DNA from: an uncultured Clostridia bacterium
GTDB taxonomy: Bacteria; Bacillota_A; Clostridia; Christensenellales; Aristaeellaceae
Length of the DNA: 9,013 nt
Direction: 5' to 3'
Assembly: GCA_946408865.1 (NCBI GenBank)
Contig: CAMJTZ010000071.1
Location: 1-9,013 of the forward strand
Shown in pieces: positions 1-5,635 of the stretch. The stretch's first letter is position 1, and every line of letters starts with the position of its first letter. The notes beneath the pieces were generated by a model, which was not told the origin of the DNA, made no database searches, and worked only from the letters and a program-made list of their open reading frames with translations. Made by a program: the position numbers and the translations under genes.

Positions 1-1
1 A

Positions 2-118
2 ATGGTCCGGAACGGAGGGCGCATTTACTATCTGACTTCCCAGCTCCGTACAGAATGGGAAAAAGAATCGAAACCGCTGATCGATGAAATCTGGCGTTCG
101 CTCTCCTGGAACGGATAA
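2..118 (+). CDS. C-terminal end of an unidentified protein (5' partial)
   Basis: An open frame enters from the left edge and ends at TAA 116-118, giving about 38 residues. They include GGRIYYLTSQLR and end in IWRSLSWNG. It is read as coding because the frame is open from the edge, the residue mix is protein-like, and a strong plus-strand terminator follows 51 bases after the stop. The ATG at 2-4 is probably internal rather than the true start. The pattern of an aromatic-rich strand followed by an amphipathic helix with regularly spaced tryptophans resembles the C-terminus of small secreted or lipoprotein domains of the PsbP/DUF1795 kind. That is an impression, not an assignment; too little is present to name a function. 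Confidence 0.65.
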   Translation: MVRNGGRIYYLTSQLRTEWEKESKPLIDEIWRSLSWNG

Positions 119-169
119 AGCCTGGCAAAAAGAAATCAAATTCCCGTTCAGGCCCGTCATACTGCAAAT

Positions 170-193
170 AGACCGGAGAATCCGGTCTTTTTT
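170..193 (+). terminator. Rho-independent terminator of the left-edge gene
   Basis: The stem GACCGGA (171-177) pairs with TCCGGTC (181-187) across the three-base loop GAA. It extends by an A-T pair (170/188) and is followed by six T residues (188-193). It points rightwards, 51 bases after the stop of the plus-strand partial gene. Confidence 0.85.
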
Positions 194-199
194 GTTCAT

Positions 200-224
200 A
201 AAAAAAGCTGCCGAAGCAGCTTTT
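200..224 (-). terminator. Rho-independent terminator of the secreted FGMT protein gene
   Basis: On the minus strand a nine-base-pair stem (AAAAGCTGC at 224-216 with GCAGCTTTT at 211-203) closes a TTCG loop inside a C(UUCG)G context, an unusually stable tetraloop. A run of T residues follows (206-200). It lies 15 bases past the stop of the 240-800 gene. With the hairpin at 170-193 it forms a back-to-back convergent terminator pair. Confidence 0.9.
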
Positions 225-239
225 GTGAGAATCAGAGTC

Positions 240-800
240 TTATTTAAGATAATCCGCGTCCAGGTCCAGGATGGTGATATCGACGTCGTCGCCGTCCGCA
301 TCCAGTTCGAGAACAGTCATCAGATTGTGGATTTCATCGAAGTACGCCAGGGAGTTCAGCTCAGGCGTTCCGTCGTCATCCACCGCAAAGACGCCGTTGC
401 CCAGGGCGGTGAAGTCCGGCGCGGTGAGTTCGCCCTTCGCGGCGAGCGCTTCCTTAACCAGATCATAGGCAATGCTCTTGACATCAAAGTCAATGCGGAT
501 CGCGACCAGTTTGTCTTCAACAAACAGGTATTTCCGGTCGACAATCGCATTGTTGAGCAGGGTGTCTGGAACCTGCTTGTACTCCAGCTCCGTGAAAGTC
601 ACCAGTCCCTTCGTGCTTTCCGTGTCCGTTTCAGCCGGGGCGCCTTCGATGGCAATCACTTCTGCCTGGGTCATGCCAAACCGGACGCCGTTGGGGAAAG
701 AAGCCTTTTCCGTTACGGCCTCGACGGGGGCTTCGGCCAGCGCTGCGAAGGACGCGCAGAGCAGGCACAGAACGGCAAGAACAGTAATCAGTTTTTTCAT
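240..800 (-). CDS. Secreted protein with FGMTxxEV (BamE/SmpA-like) motif
   Basis: 186 residues. The N-terminus is a typical Sec signal peptide: KK, a hydrophobic core to about residue 20, and a likely cleavage at ALA|EA after residue 22. The mature protein is acidic, with an Asp-rich C-terminus. Residues 38-54 carry GVRFGMTQAEV followed by EGAP. This Gly-Met-Thr/Ser...Glu-Val...Glu-Gly signature is shared by BamE/SmpA-like small folds and by many secreted clostridial proteins. Residues 65-107 alternate beta-like strands, consistent with that fold. The start is supported by GGGAGG (817-812), 11 bases upstream. The gene stands alone, with its own candidate promoter (850-878) and terminator (200-224). 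The function is unknown; an extracytoplasmic role is inferred from the signal peptide. A role in outer-membrane assembly is unlikely in a Gram-positive. Confidence 0.85.
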   Translation of the reverse strand: MKKLITVLAVLCLLCASFAALAEAPVEAVTEKASFPNGVRFGMTQAEVIAIEGAPAETDTESTKGLVTFTELEYKQVPDTLLNNAIVDRKYLFVEDKLVAIRIDFDVKSIAYDLVKEALAAKGELTAPDFTALGNGVFAVDDDGTPELNSLAYFDEIHNLMTVLELDADGDDVDITILDLDADYLK

Positions 801-849
801 TTGGATTTTTACCTCCCGTTATGTTTTTTGTGTGTTTGCTTGCATCCCT

Positions 850-878
850 ATTTTCCGAAAAAATCCGCCCTTTGTCAA
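850..878 (-). promoter_or_regulatory. Candidate promoter for the 240-800 gene
   Basis: On the minus strand a perfect TTGACA (878-873) is followed after 17 bases by GAAAAT (855-850), four of six matches to the -10 consensus. Transcription would start near 843, giving a leader of roughly 40 bases that contains the GGGAGG ribosome-binding site. Confidence 0.5.
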
Positions 879-996
879 CTTTTTTTGAGACCGGACCGGG
901 CGGACGCGCCGCCGTATTCCCTGCTTTCCAGGCAGCGAAAACAAAAAAGGCAATATATGGCATTTTATATGTCAGTCTTTTTTTTGATCCGCGGAA

Positions 997-1025
997 TTGC
1001 AATCCGGATGCTTTTTGCGTATACT
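997..1025 (+). promoter_or_regulatory. Candidate promoter for the broken gene at 1133
   Basis: TTGCAA (997-1002), a 17-base spacer and TATACT (1020-1025) form a good vegetative-type promoter. Transcription would start near 1032, about 100 bases before the ATG at 1133. Its presence means the disrupted gene downstream may still be transcribed. Confidence 0.5.
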
Positions 1026-1132
1026 TTTATTATCATGGTGCTCCGGTTCCGGCGGCTTTCATGTGCCGGCCGTTCCGGATGCATGCAGAAAAAACAGAAA
1101 AGCAAAAAGCAAACAGGAGATCTGTTTTTCGG

Positions 1133-1548
1133 ATGAAATATATTCTTGACCCGCGGTACCGTTTCCGCGGATGGAACGGCGCCCCGTACGGAATTTACGA
1201 TACGAAAAAACGCAGAGCAGGCTTTTTTGAGGAAAGCCTTTACCGGCTCCTGATGCGCTGCGACGCGGTGCAGGAGGTGGATCCGGATACCTGCGGGGAG
1301 CGGGAGCAGCGTTTCCTCGCGCAGGCGCTGCAGGAAGGCGTCATCCGGGAAGCCGGCCTGTGGGCCTTCCTGCAGGAGGCGAAACCGCGCCGGACGGGCA
1401 TGAGCTGGGCTGCCTGCTCTCCTGGCACGGCAACGACTGGCAGGAGGAGCACAAGGTTTACTGTCATAAGGAGAGCCTCTGTGACTATCATTTCTATGTG
1501 TGCCTGGTTACCTCAAACAAGAGCCATAATCCCTATATGGACAGCTGA
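1133..1548 (+). pseudogene. Frame-disrupted gene; N-terminus resembles the leader domain of clostridial radical-SAM proteins
   Basis: The ATG at 1133 follows AGGAGA (1115-1120), a 12-base spacing. About 85 residues then read well: a start MKYILDPRYRFRGW, then YGIYDTKKR, FFEESLYRLLMRCDAV and GVIREAGLWAFL. This pattern recalls, from memory, the N-terminal PqqD-like (RiPP recognition element-like) region of a clostridial radical-SAM/SPASM family. No CxxxCxxC cluster follows. Around 1380-1400 this frame loses protein character, while the -1 frame becomes convincing with strongly G/C-ending codons. It runs HELGCLLSWHGNDW ... DYHFYVCLVTSNKSHN to TGA 1546-1548. Both halves have native codon use, so a frameshift or an internal deletion joining two parts of a longer gene is likely. 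The original frame stops at 1553-1555. The radical-SAM link is a family impression; the disruption itself is visible in the sequence. A sequencing error is the main alternative for the shift, but it would not restore the missing SAM core. Confidence 0.5.
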
Positions 1549-1570
1549 AGCCTGAAAGGCTTCCACCCCG

Positions 1571-1605
1571 AAAAAACCGGATGCGTTCTTTCACGCATCC
1601 GGTTT
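1571..1605 (-). terminator. Terminator between the broken gene and the lipoprotein gene
   Basis: A 13-base-pair stem, AAACCGGATGCGT (1574-1586) with ACGCATCCGGTTT (1593-1605), has a six-base loop. On the minus strand it is followed by six T residues (1576-1571), so it terminates the lipoprotein gene, which ends at 1626. In the plus direction the T-run is weak (CTGGTCTTT), but the stem may still stop transcripts of the broken gene. Confidence 0.85.
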
Positions 1606-1625
1606 CTGGTCTTTGATTCTGTGAA

Positions 1626-2000
1626 TTATTCCTTGGGAGCTTCGAAGGTGATGGTCCCGTTACCCAGGGTAATCGAATCGGTCTTCTGATTCAGACTGGT
1701 TCCGGCGCCGCCGCCGTTCTCCGTTTTGAATTCCACCCGCAGATTCGGCGTTCCCGTGTCATCCACAATACAGTTGAAGGTGAATTCCGTCTTCGCGCCG
1801 TCTTCAAGAGACGTTTTAATTTCGAAACTACTCTTTTCTTTCTTTGTATCGGTGAAGGTGATATTCGTGACCTTCGAACCCGTACGGTTGTAAATCGTAT
1901 ACTTGCAGTCTGCCGTTTTAACTTCTTCCTTCTTTCCGCAGGAGGAGAAAACCGCCAGTGCCAGAACCAAAACAAGAATCAGCGCAAAAATCTTTTTCAT
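1626..2000 (-). CDS. Small lipoprotein, function unknown
   Basis: 124 residues. The signal peptide has KK, a hydrophobic core and a lipobox-like VFSSC with the lipidated cysteine at position 21, so the mature protein should be anchored to the outer face of the membrane. After a charged linker (GKKEEVK) the remainder, about residues 30-122, alternates short polar and beta-branched strands. It includes YTIYNRTGSKVTNITFTD and a later ITLGNGTITFE, suggesting a small beta-sandwich. The phrase YNRTGSKVTN resembles domains in clostridial surface lipoproteins; I do not recognise a named family. The start is fixed by AAAGGAG (2016-2010), nine bases upstream. The gene has its own promoter (2030-2058) and terminator (1571-1605), so it is transcribed alone. 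It could be a binding or envelope-stress lipoprotein, but nothing shows a ligand. Confidence 0.88.
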   Translation of the reverse strand: MKKIFALILVLVLALAVFSSCGKKEEVKTADCKYTIYNRTGSKVTNITFTDTKKEKSSFEIKTSLEDGAKTEFTFNCIVDDTGTPNLRVEFKTENGGGAGTSLNQKTDSITLGNGTITFEAPKE

Positions 2001-2029
2001 TTTCTTAAGCTCCTTTCTAAGTTAAAGGG

Positions 2030-2058
2030 AGTTTATCCTATTTGCTTTCATCTGTCAA
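2030..2058 (-). promoter_or_regulatory. Candidate promoter for the lipoprotein gene
   Basis: A perfect TTGACA (2058-2053), 17 bases and TAAACT (2035-2030) on the minus strand. The -35 begins immediately after the tail of the upstream gene's terminator, so the two signals are packed edge to edge. The predicted start is near 2023, just upstream of the AAAGGAG site. Confidence 0.6.
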
Positions 2059-2086
2059 CAAAAGCGGAAGGTTTTTCCCTTCCGCT
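2059..2086 (-). terminator. Terminator of the diguanylate cyclase gene
   Basis: A nine-base-pair stem, AGCGGAAGG (2063-2071) with CCTTCCGCT (2078-2086), and a six-base loop. On the minus strand it is followed by TTTT, then G and TT. It lies 21 bases past the stop at 2108. The T-run is short but interrupted only once. Confidence 0.7.
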
Positions 2087-2107
2087 CCGTTTTTTCGCAG
2101 TTTTTTG

Positions 2108-3523
2108 TTATTTGAGCCAGTGGCGTTCGAATTCTTCCTTGGTGATGGCCGGAGGCTTTGTTTTTCCTTTCAGCGCGTCCGAGTAGAAACAGCAGCCGTC
2201 GCGGCCGTGCTCCTTGACATAATAGAGGGCGAGATCCGCCTGGCGGAAGCGCTCTTCCGGATCCGTAACCTCCGGACGGTAGGAAACGCCGGCGCTGAGC
2301 GTAATCCGGGGCAGTCCGTCCGCTTCCCGGTTCAGCTCCTCGTTGATCCGGATCACCTTCTGCGTAATCAGCTGTTCAGAATTGTCGGAGGCGTGAACCA
2401 TGAACACGACGAATTCATCTCCACCGATCCGGCAGATATAGTCGTCCGAGCGGAAGCTCTTTTTGAGCACCTCCGCGATCTTTTTCAGCGCCCGGTCCCC
2501 GACTTCATGGCCGTACCGGTCATTGATGTTCTTGAACTCGTCAGCGTCAAAAATCATCAGGGCGGTGGAGCTCATGTCCAGGGAGGAGCGGATCAGGTCG
2601 TAGCCGGCCCGGTTATAGACGCCGGTGAGATCGTCGTGGGAAGCTTTGAAACTGAGATTCGCGACGCTCTTCTTGTACGCGTTGTACATCACGTTGTAGG
2701 TTCCCGCGAGATAGCGGAATTCAGCCGCGCCGATGATCGGCAGCTTCTGGTCCTTCTTGATATGGTCCACAGCCTGCAGCACCGGATTCACGCCCAGGTG
2801 GGTGGTCATCCACATCATGGTCACCACAGCGACGCACTGGGCAAGCACAAGAACGATGAGCCATACCAGGTCGCGCCGGGCCGTGGCTTCCGTCTGCTGC
2901 TGCATGCCGTAGGTATCCTCTTTCAGCGCGTCGATGCATCGGTCCATGTTGGTCCGGATCCGGTTTTTCTGCGCGTAATACGTTTCATCGTGGACCATGC
3001 TCCGGGCCAGGGATATTTTCTTCTCTGCGGAGAGGGCCTTGTCGGCCTCCGCCAGGGCCACGCTTTTCACTTTTTCCGGCATCTCCTGATCACCCAGGGC
3101 TTCTGTCATCAGGCGCATCGCGTAGAATTCACGGTCCATCAGGGATACGGACGCTGCCAGGCCCTGTTTCAGTTCCTCCATAGCGGAGGAATCCGGCAGC
3201 GTCTCTTTCATCGTGAGCAGGGCGTGCTCGCGGCGGCGGGTGACGTCCGCCTCCTCAAAATAGCGGTCGAGGTGCACCCGGTCGCCCATCACGGTATAGC
3301 ACTGCACCTCTTCCGTCAGAAAGTCCGACGCGCTCATCAGCTCACTGGCAGCCTCGGAAAGGGTGATATAATTCCGGGTCGATTTTTCCATGTCGCTGAA
3401 GCTCCGGAACGTGTGAATACCGGTAATCAGCAACGCAAATGTAATGACGAGGGACACGGCCATCGTCAGAATCGATACAGTTTTCAGGGACAGTCCCTGT
3501 TTGGCTTCCGAAGGCGTTTGCAT
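2108..3523 (-). CDS. Membrane-bound diguanylate cyclase (GGDEF) with extracytoplasmic sensor
   Basis: 471 residues. It should make cyclic di-GMP from two GTP at the cytoplasmic face. Order: TM1 about 14-37; an extracytoplasmic, mostly helical region about 38-218 (four-helix-bundle type, as in chemoreceptor-like sensors); TM2 about 219-241; a short HAMP-like linker about 242-290 with N246-P247; then the GGDEF domain about 294-455. Catalytic features are intact: DDLTGVYNR (297-305), metal-binding Asp in FDADEFKNIND (325-335) and GGDEF (367-371). RSDD (358-361), five residues before GGDEF, is the RxxD inhibitory I-site, so product feedback inhibition is expected. No EAL or HD-GYP domain is attached. 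The start is supported by GGGAGGG (3534-3528), 4-5 bases from ATG, slightly close. A promoter (3567-3595) and terminator (2059-2086) make it a single-gene unit. The sensed signal is unknown. The long open frame on the opposite strand is a shadow. Confidence 0.95.
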   Translation of the reverse strand: MQTPSEAKQGLSLKTVSILTMAVSLVITFALLITGIHTFRSFSDMEKSTRNYITLSEAASELMSASDFLTEEVQCYTVMGDRVHLDRYFEEADVTRRREHALLTMKETLPDSSAMEELKQGLAASVSLMDREFYAMRLMTEALGDQEMPEKVKSVALAEADKALSAEKKISLARSMVHDETYYAQKNRIRTNMDRCIDALKEDTYGMQQQTEATARRDLVWLIVLVLAQCVAVVTMMWMTTHLGVNPVLQAVDHIKKDQKLPIIGAAEFRYLAGTYNVMYNAYKKSVANLSFKASHDDLTGVYNRAGYDLIRSSLDMSSTALMIFDADEFKNINDRYGHEVGDRALKKIAEVLKKSFRSDDYICRIGGDEFVVFMVHASDNSEQLITQKVIRINEELNREADGLPRITLSAGVSYRPEVTDPEERFRQADLALYYVKEHGRDGCCFYSDALKGKTKPPAITKEEFERHWLK

Positions 3524-3566
3524 TCTTCCCTCCCGGGATATCTGGAAATTAATGGAACAAAATTAT

Positions 3567-3595
3567 TTTATATCACATTTCATGGTTTTTTGCAA
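3567..3595 (-). promoter_or_regulatory. Candidate promoter for the diguanylate cyclase gene
   Basis: TTGCAA (3595-3590), 17 bases and TATAAA (3572-3567) on the minus strand, in an A/T-rich stretch. The expected start is near 3560, about 35 bases before the ATG. TTGCAA is the same variant -35, with the same spacing, as in the promoter at 997-1025. Confidence 0.6.
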
Positions 3596-3600
3596 CCCGA

Positions 3601-3633
3601 ACCGGGCTGCGGATTCCGCAGCCCGGTTTTTTT
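3601..3633 (+). terminator. Strong hairpin with T-run, oriented against the flanking genes
   Basis: A 12-base-pair GC-rich stem, ACCGGGCTGCGG (3601-3612) with CCGCAGCCCGGT (3616-3627), and a three-base loop. On the plus strand it is followed by seven T residues (3627-3633), a textbook intrinsic terminator. Both neighbours are on the minus strand, where the stem is followed by TCGGGTTGC and so lacks a T-run. It may still end the 3663-4538 gene as an imperfect terminator, or block rightward antisense transcription. The hairpin is certain; its client is not. Confidence 0.6.
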
Positions 3634-3662
3634 GCTTCCCTTTTCAGGCAGGTGGCTTTGCC

Positions 3663-4538
3663 TTACGGCTCGCCGATGTTTTCCAGCGTCGCCACGCATG
3701 CGAGGAAGAAGGATACGCCGCTGCGCACGCTGGCGTCGTCCCGCAGGCTTGCCAGGTTCTCCGCCACGCCGGCGTCATCGTAGGCTTCGGTCAGCGTTTC
3801 GTTTTCATCGAGCAGGCGGACGGCTTCCGCGGTGATCGCCGGCTCGTTTTCATCGAATGCCTCGCGTTCCTCCTCGGTCAGCATTTCCCTGGCCGCCGCC
3901 ATGTTGGCGCCCAGCGTCTCCGGATCCGACTGCCACAGGGCGTATTTGAAGCAGAACTGATAGACGTCGAGCACCGCCGCGATCTTCTTCATTTCGATGC
4001 CGGCAGATTCTGTCTCGATTCCCGCGATCACATGGAAGTATTCGTCTGCCAGTTCCTGGGCGGTAGGCGTTTCTGTCTGTTCCTTCGCCAGCGTCATTTC
4101 CGCCGCCGCCGTCACAAAGGAATCCTCCCATTTCAGGGTACCTTCCTCCGTCAGCGTGAAGCGGCCTTTGCCATGCTCCTCCAGAACCTCCTGCGTGTCG
4201 GCTTCTTCACTGTCGTCGCTGCTGAAGCGGACATACAGGCCGTTGTCATAAACGAGGCTGCTGCCTTCCGGATGGGCCACGATTCTGTAGGAATCGTAGG
4301 AATCGGCGGAATTGCTCCAGTACATCTCGATGATATAGCCGCCGCTGGGTTCCGTGCCCATCAGGTCGTCGGACCAGCCCTCGTTGTCGTTCAGAATCAT
4401 GAAGGAGGCGCGGTCAAATTCCGCGTCGGCCCACAGACCGGTCCAGTCAGGCGCTTTTTCATCCTCCGCCAGGGCGGCGTGCGGCATCAGGGCCGCCAGC
4501 ATCAGCACAGCAAGCAGTATGGAAACAATTTTTTTCAT
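3663..4538 (-). CDS. Secreted protein with N-terminal W-x-G-x-W beta domain, function unknown
   Basis: 291 residues. A Sec signal peptide (KK, hydrophobic 5-19) has a likely cleavage at ALA|ED after residue 24. The mature N-terminal half, about 30-150, starts with DWTGLWAD (31-38) and continues with strand-like blocks: ASFMILND (44-51), GGYIIEMYW (66-74), SLVYDNGLYVRF (94-105), then GRFTLTEEGTLKWED (125-139). This W-x-G-x-W opening followed by beta strands ending in L-x-W is typical of lipocalin-like secreted domains common in Clostridia. The second half, about 155-285, is helical and acidic with no recognised motif. There is no lipobox, sortase motif or TM anchor, so it should be released or held non-covalently. 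The start is supported by CGGAGG (4551-4546), seven bases from ATG. No catalytic residues are evident, so binding is more likely than enzymology. Confidence 0.85.
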   Translation of the reverse strand: MKKIVSILLAVLMLAALMPHAALAEDEKAPDWTGLWADAEFDRASFMILNDNEGWSDDLMGTEPSGGYIIEMYWSNSADSYDSYRIVAHPEGSSLVYDNGLYVRFSSDDSEEADTQEVLEEHGKGRFTLTEEGTLKWEDSFVTAAAEMTLAKEQTETPTAQELADEYFHVIAGIETESAGIEMKKIAAVLDVYQFCFKYALWQSDPETLGANMAAAREMLTEEEREAFDENEPAITAEAVRLLDENETLTEAYDDAGVAENLASLRDDASVRSGVSFFLACVATLENIGEP

Positions 4539-4560
4539 GGTTAAACCTCCGTTTTATAAT

Positions 4561-4590
4561 AATATATTTTTGAAGAGTACCCGTTGTTGA
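4561..4590 (-). promoter_or_regulatory. Weak candidate promoter for the 3663-4538 gene
   Basis: TCAACA (4590-4585), 18 bases and TATATT (4566-4561) on the minus strand, in a very A/T-rich block next to the CGGAGG site. The -10 is good but the -35 is poor. The leader would be only about 15 bases, so the true promoter may be slightly further upstream. Confidence 0.3.
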
Positions 4591-4776
4591 TTTTCCGCTG
4601 TCCGTTGAAAGCGGATGATTTTATTCCCTACGCATTCCATCATACTCCTTCCGGTCAGAATGGTCTGGTCACATCTGTTTATACGCAGAAGAAGGCGTAA
4701 ATGGCAAAATTTTTCTGCCGTCCGGCTGTATTTTTTTGCATCCCCCTGCAGCAGATTCCCTTCGTATCTGTTTCTG

Positions 4777-4785
4777 TGGTATAAT
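4777..4785 (+). promoter_or_regulatory. Extended -10 promoter for the seven-TM protein gene
   Basis: TGG followed by a perfect TATAAT (4780-4785) forms a TGn extended -10 element. No good -35 exists at 16-18 bases, which is normal for this class. The start would be near 4792, giving a leader of about 60 bases. It also rules out in-frame starts upstream of 4792. Confidence 0.65.
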
Positions 4786-4851
4786 CCGGTCACAGCGCCG
4801 GAAAGGGTCCCCGGGATCATCCCGCATCGGCGCAGAGAAAGGAATTGCGCC

Positions 4852-5505
4852 ATGAAATACGGAGAATCCGCTTTTGACATTCTTTATCTGCTCTTCGCGA
4901 TCGCGGGCGGGTGCCTGATCCTCGCGCGGGCGCGGAACCGCACGGAAAAGCAGATGGGTCTCGCAGCACTGATCCTCGGCTGCGGCGACGCTTTTCACCT
5001 CGTCCCCCGTGTGCTCAACTATTTCGCGGCCGGTGATTTCACGGCGGCGCTGGGCATCGGCAAGCTGGTCACGTCCGTCACGATGACGGTTTTCTATGTG
5101 CTGATGTACTATATCTGGCACGGATATTACAATGCGCCGGAAAACAAAAAAGTTACCGCGGCGGTATGGCTTTTCGCCGTGGTCCGGATTGCTCTGTGTG
5201 CGTTTCCGCAGAACGGATGGGTGCAGAACAGCAGCGATATGACATGGGGTATTCTCCGCAACATTCCGTTTGTCGTGCTCGGCGCGGTCATCTGCGCGCT
5301 GTATTTCCGCCGGAAAGACGGGGACCGCAGGTTCAGACAGGTATGGATTCTGATTCTTTTGTCCTTCCTGTTCTATATTCCCGTAGCGGTTGGCGCCGGC
5401 GCTGTTCCGATGCTCGGCATGCTGATGCTCCCGAAAACCGTATGCTATATTCTTCTGATTCGGACGTTCCTCCTGTCCGTGCTGAAGGACAGCAAGGAAA
5501 AATAA
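4852..5505 (+). CDS. Seven-TM integral membrane protein with GDAFHLVPR motif
   Basis: 217 residues. Hydrophobic segments lie near 7-25, 35-52, 68-89, 101-118, 134-152, 163-182 and 186-209, so about seven membrane spans with a short charged C-terminus (LKDSKEK). The most distinctive block is LGCGDAFHLVPRVLNYF (42-58). It places Asp46, His49 and Arg53 at the end of the second span, a likely functional site. A second block, GIGKLVTSVTMTVFYVLMYY (68-87), is also polar for a membrane helix. This resembles an uncharacterised Firmicutes family that I know only as hypothetical membrane proteins. The buried Gly-Asp loosely recalls the lysoplasmalogenase (YhhN/TMEM86) fold, but that is a guess. The ATG at 4852 is chosen because AAAGGAA (4838-4844) precedes it by eight bases and the promoter at 4777-4785 starts downstream of the earlier in-frame ATG at 4615. 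A strong terminator (5525-5559) follows; it appears monocistronic. Confidence 0.9.
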   Translation: MKYGESAFDILYLLFAIAGGCLILARARNRTEKQMGLAALILGCGDAFHLVPRVLNYFAAGDFTAALGIGKLVTSVTMTVFYVLMYYIWHGYYNAPENKKVTAAVWLFAVVRIALCAFPQNGWVQNSSDMTWGILRNIPFVVLGAVICALYFRRKDGDRRFRQVWILILLSFLFYIPVAVGAGAVPMLGMLMLPKTVCYILLIRTFLLSVLKDSKEK

Positions 5506-5524
5506 AAACACCGGAAAAAAACAC

Positions 5525-5559
5525 GGCCGCGGCGGTATGAATTTCCGCCGCGGCCTTTT
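5525..5559 (+). terminator. Bidirectional terminator between convergent genes
   Basis: An 11-base-pair all-G/C stem, GGCCGCGGCGG (5525-5535) with CCGCCGCGGCC (5545-5555), and a nine-base loop. TTTT (5556-5559) follows on the plus strand. On the minus strand GTG and then seven T residues follow. It ends the seven-TM gene and very probably the STAS gene transcribed towards it from the right. Confidence 0.9.
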
Positions 5560-5635
5560 GCGTTCTGTATTTTTGGGGCCGGTATAGGATGCTTCTTTTC
5601 TTCCTGAACTGAAATCCCGGCGCCGGGAAAAGAAT

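Larger units (their letters stand above)
801..1132. other. 332-base divergent intergenic region
   Basis: This gap lies between the minus-strand secreted protein and the plus-strand broken gene. It holds a candidate promoter for each (850-878 minus, 997-1025 plus) and both ribosome-binding sites. Between about 880 and 990 I see nothing else I can support. A run of eight T residues at 978-985 lacks a convincing hairpin before it. The 8-base palindrome ATTGCAAT (996-1003) overlaps the -35 of the plus-strand promoter and could be an operator, but it is too short to argue for. Confidence 0.6.
4539..4851. other. 313-base divergent intergenic region
   Basis: It separates the secreted W-x-G-x-W protein (minus) from the seven-TM protein (plus). 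The left edge, 4546-4590, holds the ribosome-binding site and a weak candidate promoter for the minus gene. The right part holds an extended -10 promoter (4777-4785) and a Shine-Dalgarno site for the plus gene. From about 4591 to 4770 I see only a short imperfect stem (CCGCT at 4595-4599 with AGCGG at 4610-4614, 10-base loop) and no gene. The open frames crossing it lack start signals. Confidence 0.6.

Noticed and set aside
978..985. Run of eight T residues as a possible terminator
   Set aside because: Only a weak A/T stem lies upstream, and no gene ends there on the plus strand.
84..1136. Plus-strand 350-codon frame across 84-1136
   Set aside because: It starts inside another gene, runs through both terminators and is antisense to a gene with a signal peptide.
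1375..1405. Programmed -1 ribosomal frameshift in the broken gene
   Set aside because: No X-XXY-YYZ slippery heptamer is seen near the frame change (the context is GGCGAAACCGCGCC) and no clear downstream stem; deletion or frameshift mutation is simpler.
2042..3835. Long plus-strand open frame (597 codons) opposite the diguanylate cyclase
   Set aside because: It lies antisense to a gene with clear catalytic motifs, has His/Arg-rich unnatural composition and no start signals; an artefact of G/C-rich codon structure.
3444..4544. Plus-strand open frame of 366 codons opposite the W-x-G-x-W secreted protein gene
   Set aside because: The minus-strand gene has a signal peptide, a Shine-Dalgarno site and a domain pattern; the opposite frame has none and crosses the intergenic hairpin.
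4595..4614. Short inverted repeat in the divergent region
   Set aside because: Five base pairs with a 10-base loop; within chance expectation.
5615..5628. 14-base perfect palindrome TCCCGGCGCCGGGA just after the STAS stop
   Set aside because: As a hairpin it gives only five pairs around a four-base loop and no T-run; the strong terminator at 5525-5559 explains termination better. Could be an operator, but there is no supporting second copy.
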